A stretch of DNA of 64,000 nucleotides, from positions 1,178,001-1,242,000 of the forward strand of contig CBDANB010000007.1 of NCBI GenBank assembly GCA_965197395.1. Direction: 5' to 3'. The notes under the pieces were generated by a model. That model did not search any database, was not told the DNA's origin, and saw nothing but the letters and a program-made list of their open reading frames with translations. Numbering within the stretch: the stretch's first letter is position 1; the number at the start of each line of letters is the position of its first letter. Position numbers and translations under genes: made by a program. Shown here in pieces: positions 17,449 through 26,430 of this stretch. Origin of the DNA: CAZYFH01 sp965197395 (lineage in GTDB: Bacteria > Acidobacteriota > Vicinamibacteria > Vicinamibacterales > UBA8438).

Positions 17449-18851
17449 CAGCCCGTGGCAGAAGGGCTAATTCGTAACTTGAGGATCGAGTGCTCGTATT
17501 CACCGGTCGCGACGCCGTTGTCCGCCGACACGAACGGATTGTGGAGTGTCAGGGCCCAGGAAGGTCTTACACGGTCCCATAGCTCGACCAGGAGGCCGAT
17601 CAGCGCGGTACGGACGGCCGCCGCACGGCCTTGCAGGCTGCGCGGCGTGCCGACGCCCGTCAGCTGCCGCATGAGCAGCCCGAGATTGAAGCCGCAGACC
17701 TGGACGAGCACACGCTTCAGGATGTTGGGATGGTGCCGCAGATGCACCCGGCGCAGCCGCCCGGTCTCGTAGAGATGCGCGTTGGGCCGTTCGAGCAACT
17801 CGCCGCGCTGGCGCAGCAATCGTTGCCCACGATCGCCCCGAATCCGCCGGCGGTTGGCATAGACCGCCGGCTGGGCCGCCGCCTTCCCTGTCCACTTGCG
17901 TCGTCCCCTATCCGGCTCCGACACGTAACTGCGGATACCCAGCTCCCGGAACGCGACCATGGTCTCGTTACTGTGATACCCCTTGTCGCCGACGACCTCG
18001 ACAATGCCCGCCCCGGCCGGCAGGACCATCTCGACGTGGTCGGCCGCGGTGATGAGCGTCTCGACCATCGTGGTCGTGTCCCCGTCGTCCGCGTCCTGCA
18101 CCGTCACGCCGACGATGGCCCCGGTCTCCAGATCGACGGCGTGCTCGGCGGTGTGCGCCAAATGCGTCCGGCCGTCCTTCATCTTCGTGATCTTCGCGTC
18201 GGGATCGTGCGGATGCGTCCAGTCGTCGTTGGACCCTTTCTTCGTGCGCTTCCGGTCGAACCGCGCCAGCTCCGCTCGGGTCGGGGTGGGGATGCCCGAC
18301 GCCTCCGCGAGCCGGGTCAACCACGCCTCATAGGCTTCGCCCGTGTCCCGGCGCACGATGGTCCGCATCGCGGCGTTCGCTTCAAGCGTCGTCGCGTCGA
18401 TCCCAATCGTCTGCCCCTGTACCAAGTCGGCGTCCGCCAGCCGCTGCAAGACCCACGTGAAGACTGCCTGGTGCGTCTCGACGTCAATCAGCCGGCGCGT
18501 GCGCGACAGCGTCGAATGGTCCGGCGGCGCCTCGTGCAGCGCGAAGTCCAGGAAGTGCCGGACACTCAGCGAGTCCGCCGCACGCCACGCGATCGCGCGC
18601 TCCGAGTCCAGTCCCTCGAAGTAGCCGAGCAGCAACAACCGAAAGTAGCGACCCGGTGCCAGACTCGGGCGACCCACATCGTCGGCATAGAATTTCGCGC
18701 ACTCCCCCTCGGCGAAGGCGTCGAACCCCGCCTCGTCGAGCACGCGATTCAGCCGCTCATAAAAGGGATGCCCGGCGCTCTGCGGGAGATCCGCCGTCGC
18801 GACCCACATGGACGTCTGGCGGTTGCGTTTTCGTTTCTTACCCATCGCCAT
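17445..18851 (-). CDS. Transposase of an IS5/IS1182-type insertion sequence
   Basis: 468 residues and apparently intact. The N-terminal third (SVRHFLDFALHEAPPDHSTL, CAKFYADDVGRPSLAPG) is the InsH-like domain of IS5/IS1182 transposases; a DDE catalytic core follows, with IGIDATTLEANAA, EVVGDKGYHSNETM and RRRIRGDRGQRLLRQRGEL as likely D, D and E/R regions. The reading frame runs through the left inverted repeat, and its stop codon is formed by the CTAG target duplication (TGC then TAG). A TATACT at 18858-18863 is a candidate -10 box. Confidence 0.88.
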   Translation of the reverse strand: MAMGKKRKRNRQTSMWVATADLPQSAGHPFYERLNRVLDEAGFDAFAEGECAKFYADDVGRPSLAPGRYFRLLLLGYFEGLDSERAIAWRAADSLSVRHFLDFALHEAPPDHSTLSRTRRLIDVETHQAVFTWVLQRLADADLVQGQTIGIDATTLEANAAMRTIVRRDTGEAYEAWLTRLAEASGIPTPTRAELARFDRKRTKKGSNDDWTHPHDPDAKITKMKDGRTHLAHTAEHAVDLETGAIVGVTVQDADDGDTTTMVETLITAADHVEMVLPAGAGIVEVVGDKGYHSNETMVAFRELGIRSYVSEPDRGRRKWTGKAAAQPAVYANRRRIRGDRGQRLLRQRGELLERPNAHLYETGRLRRVHLRHHPNILKRVLVQVCGFNLGLLMRQLTGVGTPRSLQGRAAAVRTALIGLLVELWDRVRPSWALTLHNPFVSADNGVATGEYEHSILKLRISPSATGC

Positions 18852-18919
18852 AGGCCGAGTATAGAGACCGAGATCGGTTCTGGCGATCGATCTAATTCAG
18901 GGACTTTCACCACGGGCTG
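17449..18919. mobile_element. Complete insertion sequence with CTAG target duplication
   Basis: The element is 1471 bases long. Both ends begin CAGCCCGTGG, a perfect 10-base inverted repeat, with partial match over about 19 bases. CTAG at 17445-17448 and CTAG at 18920-18923 form a 4-base direct repeat, as in the YTAR target of IS5-type elements. Removing the element and one CTAG restores scoA and scoB separated by 23 bases, so no coding sequence was broken. The family label (IS5 or IS1182) is my inference from the transposase. Confidence 0.88.
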
Positions 18920-18946
18920 CTAGCGGCCCACTAGAAAGACGATCAC

Positions 18947-19603
18947 ATGGCGTTGAACCGGGAGCACATCGCGAGACGCGCCGCGCAGGAGATCAAGGAC
19001 GGCTATTACGTCAACCTCGGCATCGGTATTCCGACGCTGTGCGCGAGCTTCATCCCGTCCGACATCAGCATCATGCTGCAGAGCGAGAACGGGCTGCTCG
19101 GCATCGGACCCTACCCCACGGATGCCGAGATCGACGCCGACCTCATCAACGCCGGCAAGGAAACGGTGACCGCGGTCGCCGGCGCCAGCTTTTTCAGCAG
19201 CGCGCAGAGCTTCGCGATGATCCGCGGCGGACACATCGACTTGGCGATCCTGGGCGCGATGCAGGTATCGCGGTCGGGGGACCTGGCCAACTGGATGATT
19301 CCCGGCGCGGTCGTCAAGGGCCCTGGCGGGGCGATGGATCTGGTGTCGGGCGCGAAGCGCGTGCTCATCGTCATGGACCACCTGTCAAAAAAGGGCGACA
19401 AGAAGATCCTCAACGAGTGCGCGCTGCCGCTCACCGGGAAGGGCGTCGTCAGCAAGCTCGTCACCTCGCTCGCCGTCATCGACGTCAGGCCGGACGGCCT
19501 GCACTTGCTCGAACGAGCGCCCGGTGTCTCGGTCGACGAGGTCCGGGCGGCTACCGAGCCCGAGCTACACACGAGCGGCGACGTCCCCGAGATCGCTGTC
19601 TGA
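18947..19603 (+). CDS. scoB: 3-oxoacid CoA-transferase subunit B
   Basis: 218 residues. IKDGYYVNLGIGIPTLCASF and SENGLLGIGPYP are beta-subunit signatures; the glutamate in SENG is the catalytic residue that carries CoA in this family. GPGGAMDLVSGAKRVLIVMD follows. Its partner, scoA, ends at 17448 on the other side of the insertion sequence. Because the IS transposase reads in the opposite direction, transcription from the scoA promoter may not reach this gene unless it crosses the element. Confidence 0.92.
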   Translation: MALNREHIARRAAQEIKDGYYVNLGIGIPTLCASFIPSDISIMLQSENGLLGIGPYPTDAEIDADLINAGKETVTAVAGASFFSSAQSFAMIRGGHIDLAILGAMQVSRSGDLANWMIPGAVVKGPGGAMDLVSGAKRVLIVMDHLSKKGDKKILNECALPLTGKGVVSKLVTSLAVIDVRPDGLHLLERAPGVSVDEVRAATEPELHTSGDVPEIAV

Positions 19604-19634
19604 CGCGGACGGCGCCGGGTCGTACGGTCCCTCA

Positions 19635-19646
19635 TTCGCATGCGAA
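19635..19646. repeat. 12-base palindrome
   Basis: TTCGCATGCGAA is a perfect palindrome in the 117-base space between convergent genes. It may be part of a transcription stop, but it has no T-run. Confidence 0.3.
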
Positions 19647-19720
19647 CGTGGTGAGGTCCTCGGTCACCCGTCCTACGTCGAGCTTCGCGCACACGATCGT
19701 TGAATCGTCGTCGCGCTTGA

Positions 19721-20188
19721 CTACGTCGTGGTCAGCGCGGGCAGCTGATCACCGCGTGCCCGCACGATGTCGAGATACTGTTCGCGATGCGTCCACGCAT
19801 CCGACCGGTAGAACCCGGCGCACTCTTCCCAGTCCGTGAGCCCCTCGAGCAGAACGACGCGCGTGCGCGCGGCGTCGAACGCGTCGAATGCCTCGCGCAG
19901 GGCGGCCCCGTCGCGCCGGTCGATGCGCCGGGCCGGATTCGATGGATCGACGAATCCGGGCACCGCCATCCCGAACGCCTGGCCGGAGTTGTCGCCCCTC
20001 GGGTTCTCGCTCCGCGTGACCGGCGCAATGACGTCGGCCTGCGCGATCCCGGCCTCGTGCAGCGTGTTGTGCCACCAGGCCCTGTCGTTGCTGTTCCAGG
20101 TTCCGTTCCCGAACCACGGCGGCTCGAGCCGTGGAAAGCCCTGTAGGTCCGTCGAAAAGCCGAGCGTGAGGCCGACCGCAGCGCTCAT
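19721..20188 (-). CDS. Short protein resembling DUF5010 (glycosidase-like) fragments
   Basis: 155 residues starting at the ATG at 20188, which has a GGGAGAGG ribosome site. Recognisable parts are PPWFGNGTWNSNDRAWWHN near the N-terminus and LLEGLTDWEECAGFYRSDAW near the C-terminus, both of which recall DUF5010/GH99-like proteins. Those families are normally several hundred residues, so this copy would be an internally shortened form. No signal peptide or catalytic residues can be assigned. It is 54 bases beyond the DUF2817 gene and on the same strand. Confidence 0.55.
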   Translation of the reverse strand: MSAAVGLTLGFSTDLQGFPRLEPPWFGNGTWNSNDRAWWHNTLHEAGIAQADVIAPVTRSENPRGDNSGQAFGMAVPGFVDPSNPARRIDRRDGAALREAFDAFDAARTRVVLLEGLTDWEECAGFYRSDAWTHREQYLDIVRARGDQLPALTTT

Positions 20189-20242
20189 GGATCCTCTCCC
20201 TTCCGCTTCGAAAGCCACTCGCCGGTGCGTGACGACGCCGGG

Positions 20243-21334
20243 TCACTCGCCTGCGCGGCGCGACGCCGCGGTGGCCAGTTCGATGACCTCGATTCCTCCC
20301 CGCACCGTCAGCCGACGCCACCGCGGGCTGGCCGGGCAGAAGTACTCGATGAGCTGACGCGTGGCCCGTGCATGGACGGGATCTCCAGGTTGCGAGTGGC
20401 GGTGCGCACGATTCTCGTCGCGCAGCGCCGCGAGCACACCCAGCATCGAGTACGTCCCGAACTCCGCGCAGACGAAGCGGTACCGGCGCGCGCCGGCGTC
20501 CCGCGCGAGCCAGGCGCCCATGACGCCGCGTGCCGTGTAGGCGCCGCTCCCGGCCACCGATACCACCCGGTCGGCGCCGAAGCGCGTCCGGAACCAGTCG
20601 AGGTGCGCGGCCTGCACCGGCTCGACGAGGAACTGATAGTCGCCGAACGCTCCCAGCCCGGTATGGAGATCGACGTGGACGACGTCGCGCGCCCCGCGTG
20701 TCCAGGACCAGAACCGCTCGCGGACCAACCGGGTCACCTGCGTCGGCCCGGTGCCACCAAAGAACAGCCCGGCAGGATGCTCGTATTGTCCGCTCGCCAC
20801 TGCCGCCCGCGCGGCCAACCGCCCAAGCCGCCAGACGGCCCATGCCGCCTTGAGGCGGAACGGCTCGAACCGTGATGGCGGCGACTCTGGATTCAGCAAC
20901 CGGTGCACATCTTCGTAGTGCGGCGGGACACCGTGGTAACCCTCACCGGCGTCGTCGGCCAGGAAGTTCCGGTTGAGATCGACGTTATGCTCGTCGGTCC
21001 GCCGGCGCCAGGCGAACCCGTACGGGTTCAGTGCGTGGACAATCGTGACCGCCGCGCCGTCCGGCACTGACACCCGACCGGCAGCCAGATCGCGCAGCCA
21101 CGCAAGCTGCACGGCCGAGCCGGCGAAGCCCTCGATGCCGTGGAGCCCGGACGAGATGACGATCGTCCTCGCCGGCCGGCGAGCGCCGACGGTGATGACG
21201 TCAACCGTCAACCTCGCGTCGTCGGGACCGCGTGCGGCGATCTCGCAGCTGCCGGTCGTCGCCTGAACAGCCGATGCGGCGTCCAGGATCCGGTCACGCG
21301 CGACGACGTAGCTCGATGAGAACAGGTCGGGCAC
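20243..21334 (-). CDS. DUF2817 / M14-like metallopeptidase
   Basis: About 363 residues from a GTG at 21334; a GTG/ATG further upstream (21433) would overlap the preceding gene, so the start is uncertain. Zinc-site features are SSGLHGIEGFAGS (HxxE) and HVDLHTGLG, with NPYGFAWRRRTDEHNVDLNRNF between them and CAEFGTYS giving the likely catalytic glutamate. These are the marks of the DUF2817 branch of M14 carboxypeptidase-like proteins. Substrate unknown. It lies at the 3' end of the mxa-like cluster, 44 bases after mxaL-like. Confidence 0.75.
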   Translation of the reverse strand: MPDLFSSSYVVARDRILDAASAVQATTGSCEIAARGPDDARLTVDVITVGARRPARTIVISSGLHGIEGFAGSAVQLAWLRDLAAGRVSVPDGAAVTIVHALNPYGFAWRRRTDEHNVDLNRNFLADDAGEGYHGVPPHYEDVHRLLNPESPPSRFEPFRLKAAWAVWRLGRLAARAAVASGQYEHPAGLFFGGTGPTQVTRLVRERFWSWTRGARDVVHVDLHTGLGAFGDYQFLVEPVQAAHLDWFRTRFGADRVVSVAGSGAYTARGVMGAWLARDAGARRYRFVCAEFGTYSMLGVLAALRDENRAHRHSQPGDPVHARATRQLIEYFCPASPRWRRLTVRGGIEVIELATAASRRAGE

Positions 21335-21378
21335 CCAGAGGTGAGCCCTAAGCCTCGAGCGTGTAGCCCGCGCGCGAC

Positions 21379-22467
21379 TCAGTAAAACAGCATCGCCACG
21401 ACGAAGAGCAGCACGGCCATCGTGACGACCCACTGCCAGACTTCCTGCTTGTCCTCGCCGGGGATCAGCTGGAAGGAGATGCTGCGGTGCGAGTCGACAG
21501 CGTTCTGGAGGAAGGGCGCCGAGGAGATCCCCTCGCTGTCGAGGACGAACGACCGGCCGCCGGAGCGCTGCTCGAGCATGCCCAAACCTTCGGTGTTCAG
21601 CCTGGTCCGTAGGCCCTCGAGGTCGGCTTCGAGCGTCTGGTCATAGTCGATCCCGCGGACGTAGTCCTGGAGCACGACATCGAGCTCGACGCCCGTACGC
21701 GACCCGACCGCGACGGGATACACCTTGAGTCCGCGGCGCTGGAACTCGGAGAGCGCCTGATCCAACCGCGCCAGCTGCGCGTTGTCGGCGGCAAAATCGC
21801 CGTCCGTAAACAACAGCACCAGCCGATCCGAGCGCTCCTCGGGCTGGAACTCGTCTTCGCCGGTCTCGAAGCGATCCTGGTTGTCCAACGACTGGTAGAT
21901 GTGCTCGAACGCGGTCGCGACATCGCTGTCCCAGGGAAACGCGTCCCCCGACAGGGACGCCGGCGGCGACACCTGCCCCACCTGCTCGATAAACCGCTCC
22001 GCGTTCGAGGACAGGTGCACTTGCCGCAGCGCGGTCGTACCGAAGACGAACAGCGCGACGCGATCGCCCGGGGTCAGGATGTCCTGCGTATAGAGATTGA
22101 GCACCTCGCGTACAGCGAGCTGGAGGCGTGACGGTCCGAGATCCCGGACCCACATCGACGCCGACGCGTCGATGGCGACGGCCACCTCGACGTCGCCGCG
22201 CTTGAAACTCGAGCCGCCGTAGACCCAGAAAGGGCGCGCTGCGGCGACGGCCAGGACGCCCATCGCCACGATGGCCACGAACCAGAACTTGATATGGCCG
22301 ATGAGCGGATACGACGACCCGTGCGTGCGGACGGGCCTCAGCTGGAGACGGAGGAGGAAGACAGCGAGACCGAACAGCAACAACAGCGCGGCGATCGGGA
22401 TGACCGCGAGAAACTCCGGGTTCTGAAACTCGACGCTTTCGCGTAGTGCGTCCTGCAGGCTATTCAT
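21379..22467 (-). CDS. mxaL: VWA-domain membrane protein, MxaL-like
   Basis: 362 residues from the ATG at 22467 (a GTG at 22494 is an alternative start). Two N-terminal hydrophobic segments precede a von Willebrand factor A domain whose metal site is AIDASASMW (DxSxS), with FTDGDFAADN later; a C-terminal helix (VVTMAVLLFVVAMLFY) anchors the protein. As the last gene of an R-S-A-C-K-L run it fits MxaL, but it is also like BatA-type VWA proteins. The pairing of two VWA proteins with a MoxR ATPase is the basis for the call. Confidence 0.7.
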   Translation of the reverse strand: MNSLQDALRESVEFQNPEFLAVIPIAALLLLFGLAVFLLRLQLRPVRTHGSSYPLIGHIKFWFVAIVAMGVLAVAAARPFWVYGGSSFKRGDVEVAVAIDASASMWVRDLGPSRLQLAVREVLNLYTQDILTPGDRVALFVFGTTALRQVHLSSNAERFIEQVGQVSPPASLSGDAFPWDSDVATAFEHIYQSLDNQDRFETGEDEFQPEERSDRLVLLFTDGDFAADNAQLARLDQALSEFQRRGLKVYPVAVGSRTGVELDVVLQDYVRGIDYDQTLEADLEGLRTRLNTEGLGMLEQRSGGRSFVLDSEGISSAPFLQNAVDSHRSISFQLIPGEDKQEVWQWVVTMAVLLFVVAMLFY

Positions 22468-22569
22468 GGGGCTCGCAGGGCCAAAACCCCGCACGACGTC
22501 ATTCGTGATCGTGAAGACCGGTGGCCCACGCGTCGCGCCGCGTTGGGCTCACGCGGTCAGCGCTCTCGC

Positions 22570-23235
22570 CTATCCGCGGCGACGACGGACGGGCGTTCCC
22601 TCGCCCCGCATCTGCTCGAGTTGCGGGGGTTCCACCTCCCGAAGCGGTTCGAGCGCCCGTCGCACCGCCTCGGGGTCGCTCGTCAGATCGTAGTTCCACT
22701 TGTAGTCGAAGCGACCGCTGAGATCACTGCGCAGCGCCCGCTCGTAGTCGGCATTGACGTCCTCGAGCACTTCCTGGATGATGGCAAGTTTCTGCGCCTC
22801 GCCGGTCTCGCTGTCGTCCGGAATGGCGCGATACCGCTGACGGGCGAGCTGGAACTTCGCGCTGCCCAGCAGATGCGACGCTCGTGGGTCATCGATCTCG
22901 TCCGCGAGGTCTCGCACCACGGCGGCATAGTCGCCGGTCAGGTAGTTATAGGACGCTTGCTGGAGAAAGGCGTCGCTGAACAGGTAGGAGTCGGCGAACC
23001 ACTGCATGCCCCATCCCCGGCTGCGCTCATAGAAGCCCGTCACGTCGCCGATCTCGATTTCGGCTTGCTCGAAGTCGCCACGCTCGACGCTCTCGCTGAG
23101 GCCGTCGAGGTGCCCGTAAAAGCCCGCCAACGCCCGCGACGGGATCGCCACGAGCGCCAGGAACAGCAAGGCAAAGGCGAAGCCGAGGAGGTACCTGAAC
23201 GAGTGCTCTTTGTCGAGAAGATCCGTGAATCTCAT
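22570..23235 (-). CDS. mxaK: MxaK-like protein with one membrane helix
   Basis: 221 residues. A single hydrophobic segment (YLLGFAFALLFLALVAI) is followed by a helical, TPR-like region (ASYNYLTGDYAAVVRDLADE, QEVLEDVNADYERALRS). The sequence alone is not diagnostic; the position between the two VWA genes and the size match MxaK of methylotrophs. It lies 12 bases after the MxaC-like gene. Confidence 0.55.
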   Translation of the reverse strand: MRFTDLLDKEHSFRYLLGFAFALLFLALVAIPSRALAGFYGHLDGLSESVERGDFEQAEIEIGDVTGFYERSRGWGMQWFADSYLFSDAFLQQASYNYLTGDYAAVVRDLADEIDDPRASHLLGSAKFQLARQRYRAIPDDSETGEAQKLAIIQEVLEDVNADYERALRSDLSGRFDYKWNYDLTSDPEAVRRALEPLREVEPPQLEQMRGEGTPVRRRRG

Positions 23236-23247
23236 GTGCGTCTGCCC

Positions 23248-24378
23248 CTACGGTCCCGTGCCCCACATCAGCTCGGCAACGAACCCCAGCGGGATGCCGA
23301 CCGCCAGGAGCGCCATCGCGATCAGCAGGAACCGTGAATAGATCGGCACTTTGAGCGCACGATGGCGCAGCTCGACCCGCACGGCTTCCCGCTCATCGAT
23401 GGCTTCGTACGCGAGCGTCAGGCTGTCCTCGTCTGTCACGTCGAAGTAATCTCCGCCATACTCGCGAATCATCTCGATGAGCCGCGGCGTGCTCGGATGG
23501 CCGATCATCGCTGTACGCGCATCGCTCGTGTTGATGTAAATGATGTAGGGCACGACGTTGCGCTGATTGAGCGCGGCGAACTCCGCGTCAGGAAACTCGT
23601 CGACCGCCGCGTCGGTCACGATGAGCACCGCGCGGTTCTGGTTGGTCCCCCCGCCGAGCGCGGCCTCGTCCTGGTCGAATTGCTTCATGATGGACTGCAA
23701 GGGTCGAATGATGTTCGTGTCGCCCTCGGCCGGCACGATTCGTACTTTGTCGCGCGGCACAACCATCGCCTTGTCTAGCCGCTGCGTCATCACATACGGG
23801 GCATCCCACACCTGGAAGTAGTACAGCTCGTCATCCAGGACGAAGTCGTCGACCATGTAGGGATACGTAGAGAAGAGCCAGAGCGAGACGCGGTCGTTCT
23901 TGCCCGTCCGCATGTCGAGGAACCGGAGGTGTGCATCACGCGCGACCTCGGCCTTCGACTTGCCCGTCTCGGGGAATTCCCACGCCATCGAGCCCGACGT
24001 GTCGACGAGATCGACACGCACCCGCGACTCGACGAAGCCACTGACTTCCTCCGTCGCCGTGAGAAACGGGTCCGCCGCCGCGAAGATGATCAAGGCCAAC
24101 GCTCCACCCACCAGTACCTTGGGGAAGGTGTGCGCCGCCCGCACCCATAACCGCTTCTGATGTTTGGGGTCGACGACGTGACCGGAATGCTGACGACTGT
24201 GCTTACGTCGACGGAGCGCGAGTCGCGCCAGGGTCGCCACCGCCGCGATGCCGACAAGCAGGGTCAACCAGAACGCCAGGCCGACGTCACCATAGCGAAC
24301 CTGTGCGAACTCCGTCTCGATCAGCTCGTCGACGCTGGTGGTCAGGAAGGCGATGAAGTCGGACCACGGCAGAAACAT
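23248..24378 (-). CDS. mxaC: VWA-domain membrane protein, MxaC-like
   Basis: 376 residues. Two hydrophobic segments near the N-terminus flank a basic loop; a VWA domain with DLVDTSGSMAWE (DxSxS) and VLIVTDAAVDEFP follows, and a C-terminal helix (YSRFLLIAMALLAVGIPLGF) completes the layout. In methylotrophs MxaC is one of two VWA proteins required for active methanol dehydrogenase. It is 14 bases after the MxaA-like gene and 12 before the MxaK-like gene. Confidence 0.7.
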   Translation of the reverse strand: MFLPWSDFIAFLTTSVDELIETEFAQVRYGDVGLAFWLTLLVGIAAVATLARLALRRRKHSRQHSGHVVDPKHQKRLWVRAAHTFPKVLVGGALALIIFAAADPFLTATEEVSGFVESRVRVDLVDTSGSMAWEFPETGKSKAEVARDAHLRFLDMRTGKNDRVSLWLFSTYPYMVDDFVLDDELYYFQVWDAPYVMTQRLDKAMVVPRDKVRIVPAEGDTNIIRPLQSIMKQFDQDEAALGGGTNQNRAVLIVTDAAVDEFPDAEFAALNQRNVVPYIIYINTSDARTAMIGHPSTPRLIEMIREYGGDYFDVTDEDSLTLAYEAIDEREAVRVELRHRALKVPIYSRFLLIAMALLAVGIPLGFVAELMWGTGP

Positions 24379-24392
24379 GGCGGGTTAACGTC

Positions 24393-25508
24393 CTATCGTC
24401 CGACGACCCCCAAGACCCCACGCCACAGAAGAATGTGAGGCCGCAGCGCGGTGATCGATGCGTCAAGCACGGCAGCCTCCTCGGCCGGGTTCTCGATCGA
24501 CGCGCCATCATCCTGCTCGAGCCGGTCTTGGTAGGCCACGAGCCGCGACGCCAGCGTCGACAGCGCGTCCTTGCGGGCACCGTCCTTGAGGCCATCGACG
24601 TGTGCCCTGATGTCCTTCGCCGTGTCGCCCGAGTTGAGATCCGGCAGCTCGGCCTGGAGATACTGGCGCGCCGAGATCACGAGATCGCACTCCAGATCAC
24701 GCCGCGCCGCGCCGTTGCCGCTCAGCGTCGGGTCTTCCAGTGCCTTGAGTTGCCGCCGCAAGTTGCGCCGGGCCTCCCAGATCGACGGCGGAATGGGGAT
24801 CTGCGCCTCGAGACGCTCGAGCTCTTCCGCTTCCTTGGCCGCCTCCAGCGAGATGACCTTCGGTCGCCGTGCGAGGCGGACCAGCAGGACGGCCCAGACA
24901 AGCAACGGGAGCGGTGCAACCACCCACGCGACGGTCTGGAAGAGCGTGGCGCGGCCGCCGAACTCCCCGAGCTCGATGGTGTCCCGGATGTTGAGCACCG
25001 GCAGGTCGTTCATCGTGGTCACGTAGCGGACCAGCCCCTGCCCGCCATCGACCTGCTGAATCTCCGCGTCCTCGATGTCCTCGCCAAGGTCGCGCATCAG
25101 GTAGTAGAAGCCAAACGACGGGATGACGTACACGGCCTTCTCCGGCGCGATCAGCCGCATCCCGTAGACGAAGTCCCAAATGTGCTCGGTGTCGACCTGG
25201 CTCCTGTGGATCTCGAGCGAGACCCCTTCGAATGGGTGGATCGGCAGGTTCTCGGGGACCATGCGGTCTTCGAGAATGAGGATCTCCCGCCCCTCGCTGA
25301 TCAACTCGGGGAACCGCACCCGATAGGTCTGCGTAATGACGTCGCCGGTCTTGACAACCGTCGGCTCCACCTCGAGTGTCTCGACGCGAACCGGCGACGC
25401 GTCCGAGGCCCGTGCCGGCGCGTCCTGCGCCAATAGCTGCGGGCCGGACACGAGCGCAGCGACCGCCCCAAGCGACGCGAGCACCTGACTCATATTCACC
25501 TGGTTCAT
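24393..25508 (-). CDS. mxaA: MxaA-like periplasmic protein with membrane anchor
   Basis: 371 residues from the ATG at 25508, 4 bases after the DUF58 gene. A signal peptide (VLASLGAVAALVSGPQLLAQ) leads into a beta-rich region (TGDVITQTYRVRFPELISEG) of about 200 residues, then a hydrophobic segment (TVAWVVAPLPLLVWAVLLVR) and a cytoplasmic helical tail with basic stretches. MxaA is a periplasmic protein needed for calcium insertion into methanol dehydrogenase in methylotrophs. The assignment here rests on gene order and layout more than on a motif. Confidence 0.6.
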   Translation of the reverse strand: MNQVNMSQVLASLGAVAALVSGPQLLAQDAPARASDASPVRVETLEVEPTVVKTGDVITQTYRVRFPELISEGREILILEDRMVPENLPIHPFEGVSLEIHRSQVDTEHIWDFVYGMRLIAPEKAVYVIPSFGFYYLMRDLGEDIEDAEIQQVDGGQGLVRYVTTMNDLPVLNIRDTIELGEFGGRATLFQTVAWVVAPLPLLVWAVLLVRLARRPKVISLEAAKEAEELERLEAQIPIPPSIWEARRNLRRQLKALEDPTLSGNGAARRDLECDLVISARQYLQAELPDLNSGDTAKDIRAHVDGLKDGARKDALSTLASRLVAYQDRLEQDDGASIENPAEEAAVLDASITALRPHILLWRGVLGVVGR

Positions 25509-25512
25509 CCGG

Positions 25513-26430
25513 CTACCGCGCCGTACGCGAGATGAGGAACTTCGGCAGCGCCTCCGCGTGATTGTCGGGCGTGAGCACGACCGAGTCGACACCGCTCTGA
25601 TGCTTCAACCGGTATTGCAGCGCCTCGCGGCGCTCCTCGATGTCGCGGCGGATCGCACCCGCCTTCCGGGCCGATATCACTGTCTGCTTCCCCGTCTCCA
25701 TGTCGGAGATGCGGATATAGCCGAGACGGCTCCTGACCCGGAACTCGTCCGGATCGTCCACGATGAGCATCATCATATCGTGCTTCGCCGCAAGCATGCG
25801 GAGCATCTTGAAGTCGATGGCGTCCTGGTCGTTGACGAGGTCCACCACGTCAGAGATGACGATGACGGAATGGCGCATCTTCAGTCTGGCCGCCATGAAC
25901 CTGAGGGCGACAGAGAAATCGGCGGCGCGCTTCGTGGGAAACTGCCGCTCGAGCTCCAGTTTCTCGAAGATCCGGTGCGCGATGTGAAAGACCTGCGATG
26001 AACCGAGCTTAGGCTTGACGTACAGCTCGATTTGGTCCGAAAACGCCAGCAGGCCAACCGGGTCGCGAACGTTGGCGCGCGTCAGCCCGATGTTGCCGAC
26101 GAGGTCGAGCATCAGCAGCGCCTTGTTCGAGGCCTGCGTGATCTGAAAGAGGGTGGAATACGACAGGTCGACGACGAGGAGCGTTCGGAGCTCCTTCGGC
26201 TCCATCCGCTCGATCCGGTAGAGCTTCTCGGGGTAGGTGCGGAGGCTGAGCGTCCACGCGATGTCCTTGAGCGGTTGACCCGGACGCCACTGATCGACGC
26301 CGACGATGTCGTAGCCCGCGCCCTTGAAGCCGCTCTTGTGATCCCCGTAGTGGATGCTGGTCGATTTCTTCCTGGTCTTGATGCCGTGCTTGATGTCTCG
26401 AAAGCGCGCGTAGACCTCCTCTACTTCCAC
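25513..26430 (-). CDS. mxaS: DUF58 protein, MxaS-like
   Basis: 305 residues. The DUF58 signature is in the block DIVGVDQWRPGQPLKDIAWT, with MEPKELRTLLVVDLSYS giving the VWA-like strand and acidic metal-site residues and MRHSVIVISDVVDLVND later. No membrane segments. In the mxa cluster this protein is MxaS, a partner of the MoxR ATPase. It overlaps the moxR-like gene by 10 bases, which suggests tight coupling. Confidence 0.85.
   Translation of the reverse strand: MEVEEVYARFRDIKHGIKTRKKSTSIHYGDHKSGFKGAGYDIVGVDQWRPGQPLKDIAWTLSLRTYPEKLYRIERMEPKELRTLLVVDLSYSTLFQITQASNKALLMLDLVGNIGLTRANVRDPVGLLAFSDQIELYVKPKLGSSQVFHIAHRIFEKLELERQFPTKRAADFSVALRFMAARLKMRHSVIVISDVVDLVNDQDAIDFKMLRMLAAKHDMMMLIVDDPDEFRVRSRLGYIRISDMETGKQTVISARKAGAIRRDIEERREALQYRLKHQSGVDSVVLTPDNHAEALPKFLISRTAR

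Noticed and set aside
17631..18923. A 430-codon plus-strand frame within the insertion sequence
   Set aside because: It is antisense to the intact transposase and lacks any domain.
21379..24378. Bat/aerotolerance operon as the identity of the VWA genes
   Set aside because: The gene order R-S-A-C-K-L, with the MxaA-like and MxaK-like genes, fits the mxa cluster better; Bat operons usually have TPR and BatD genes. Not fully excluded.
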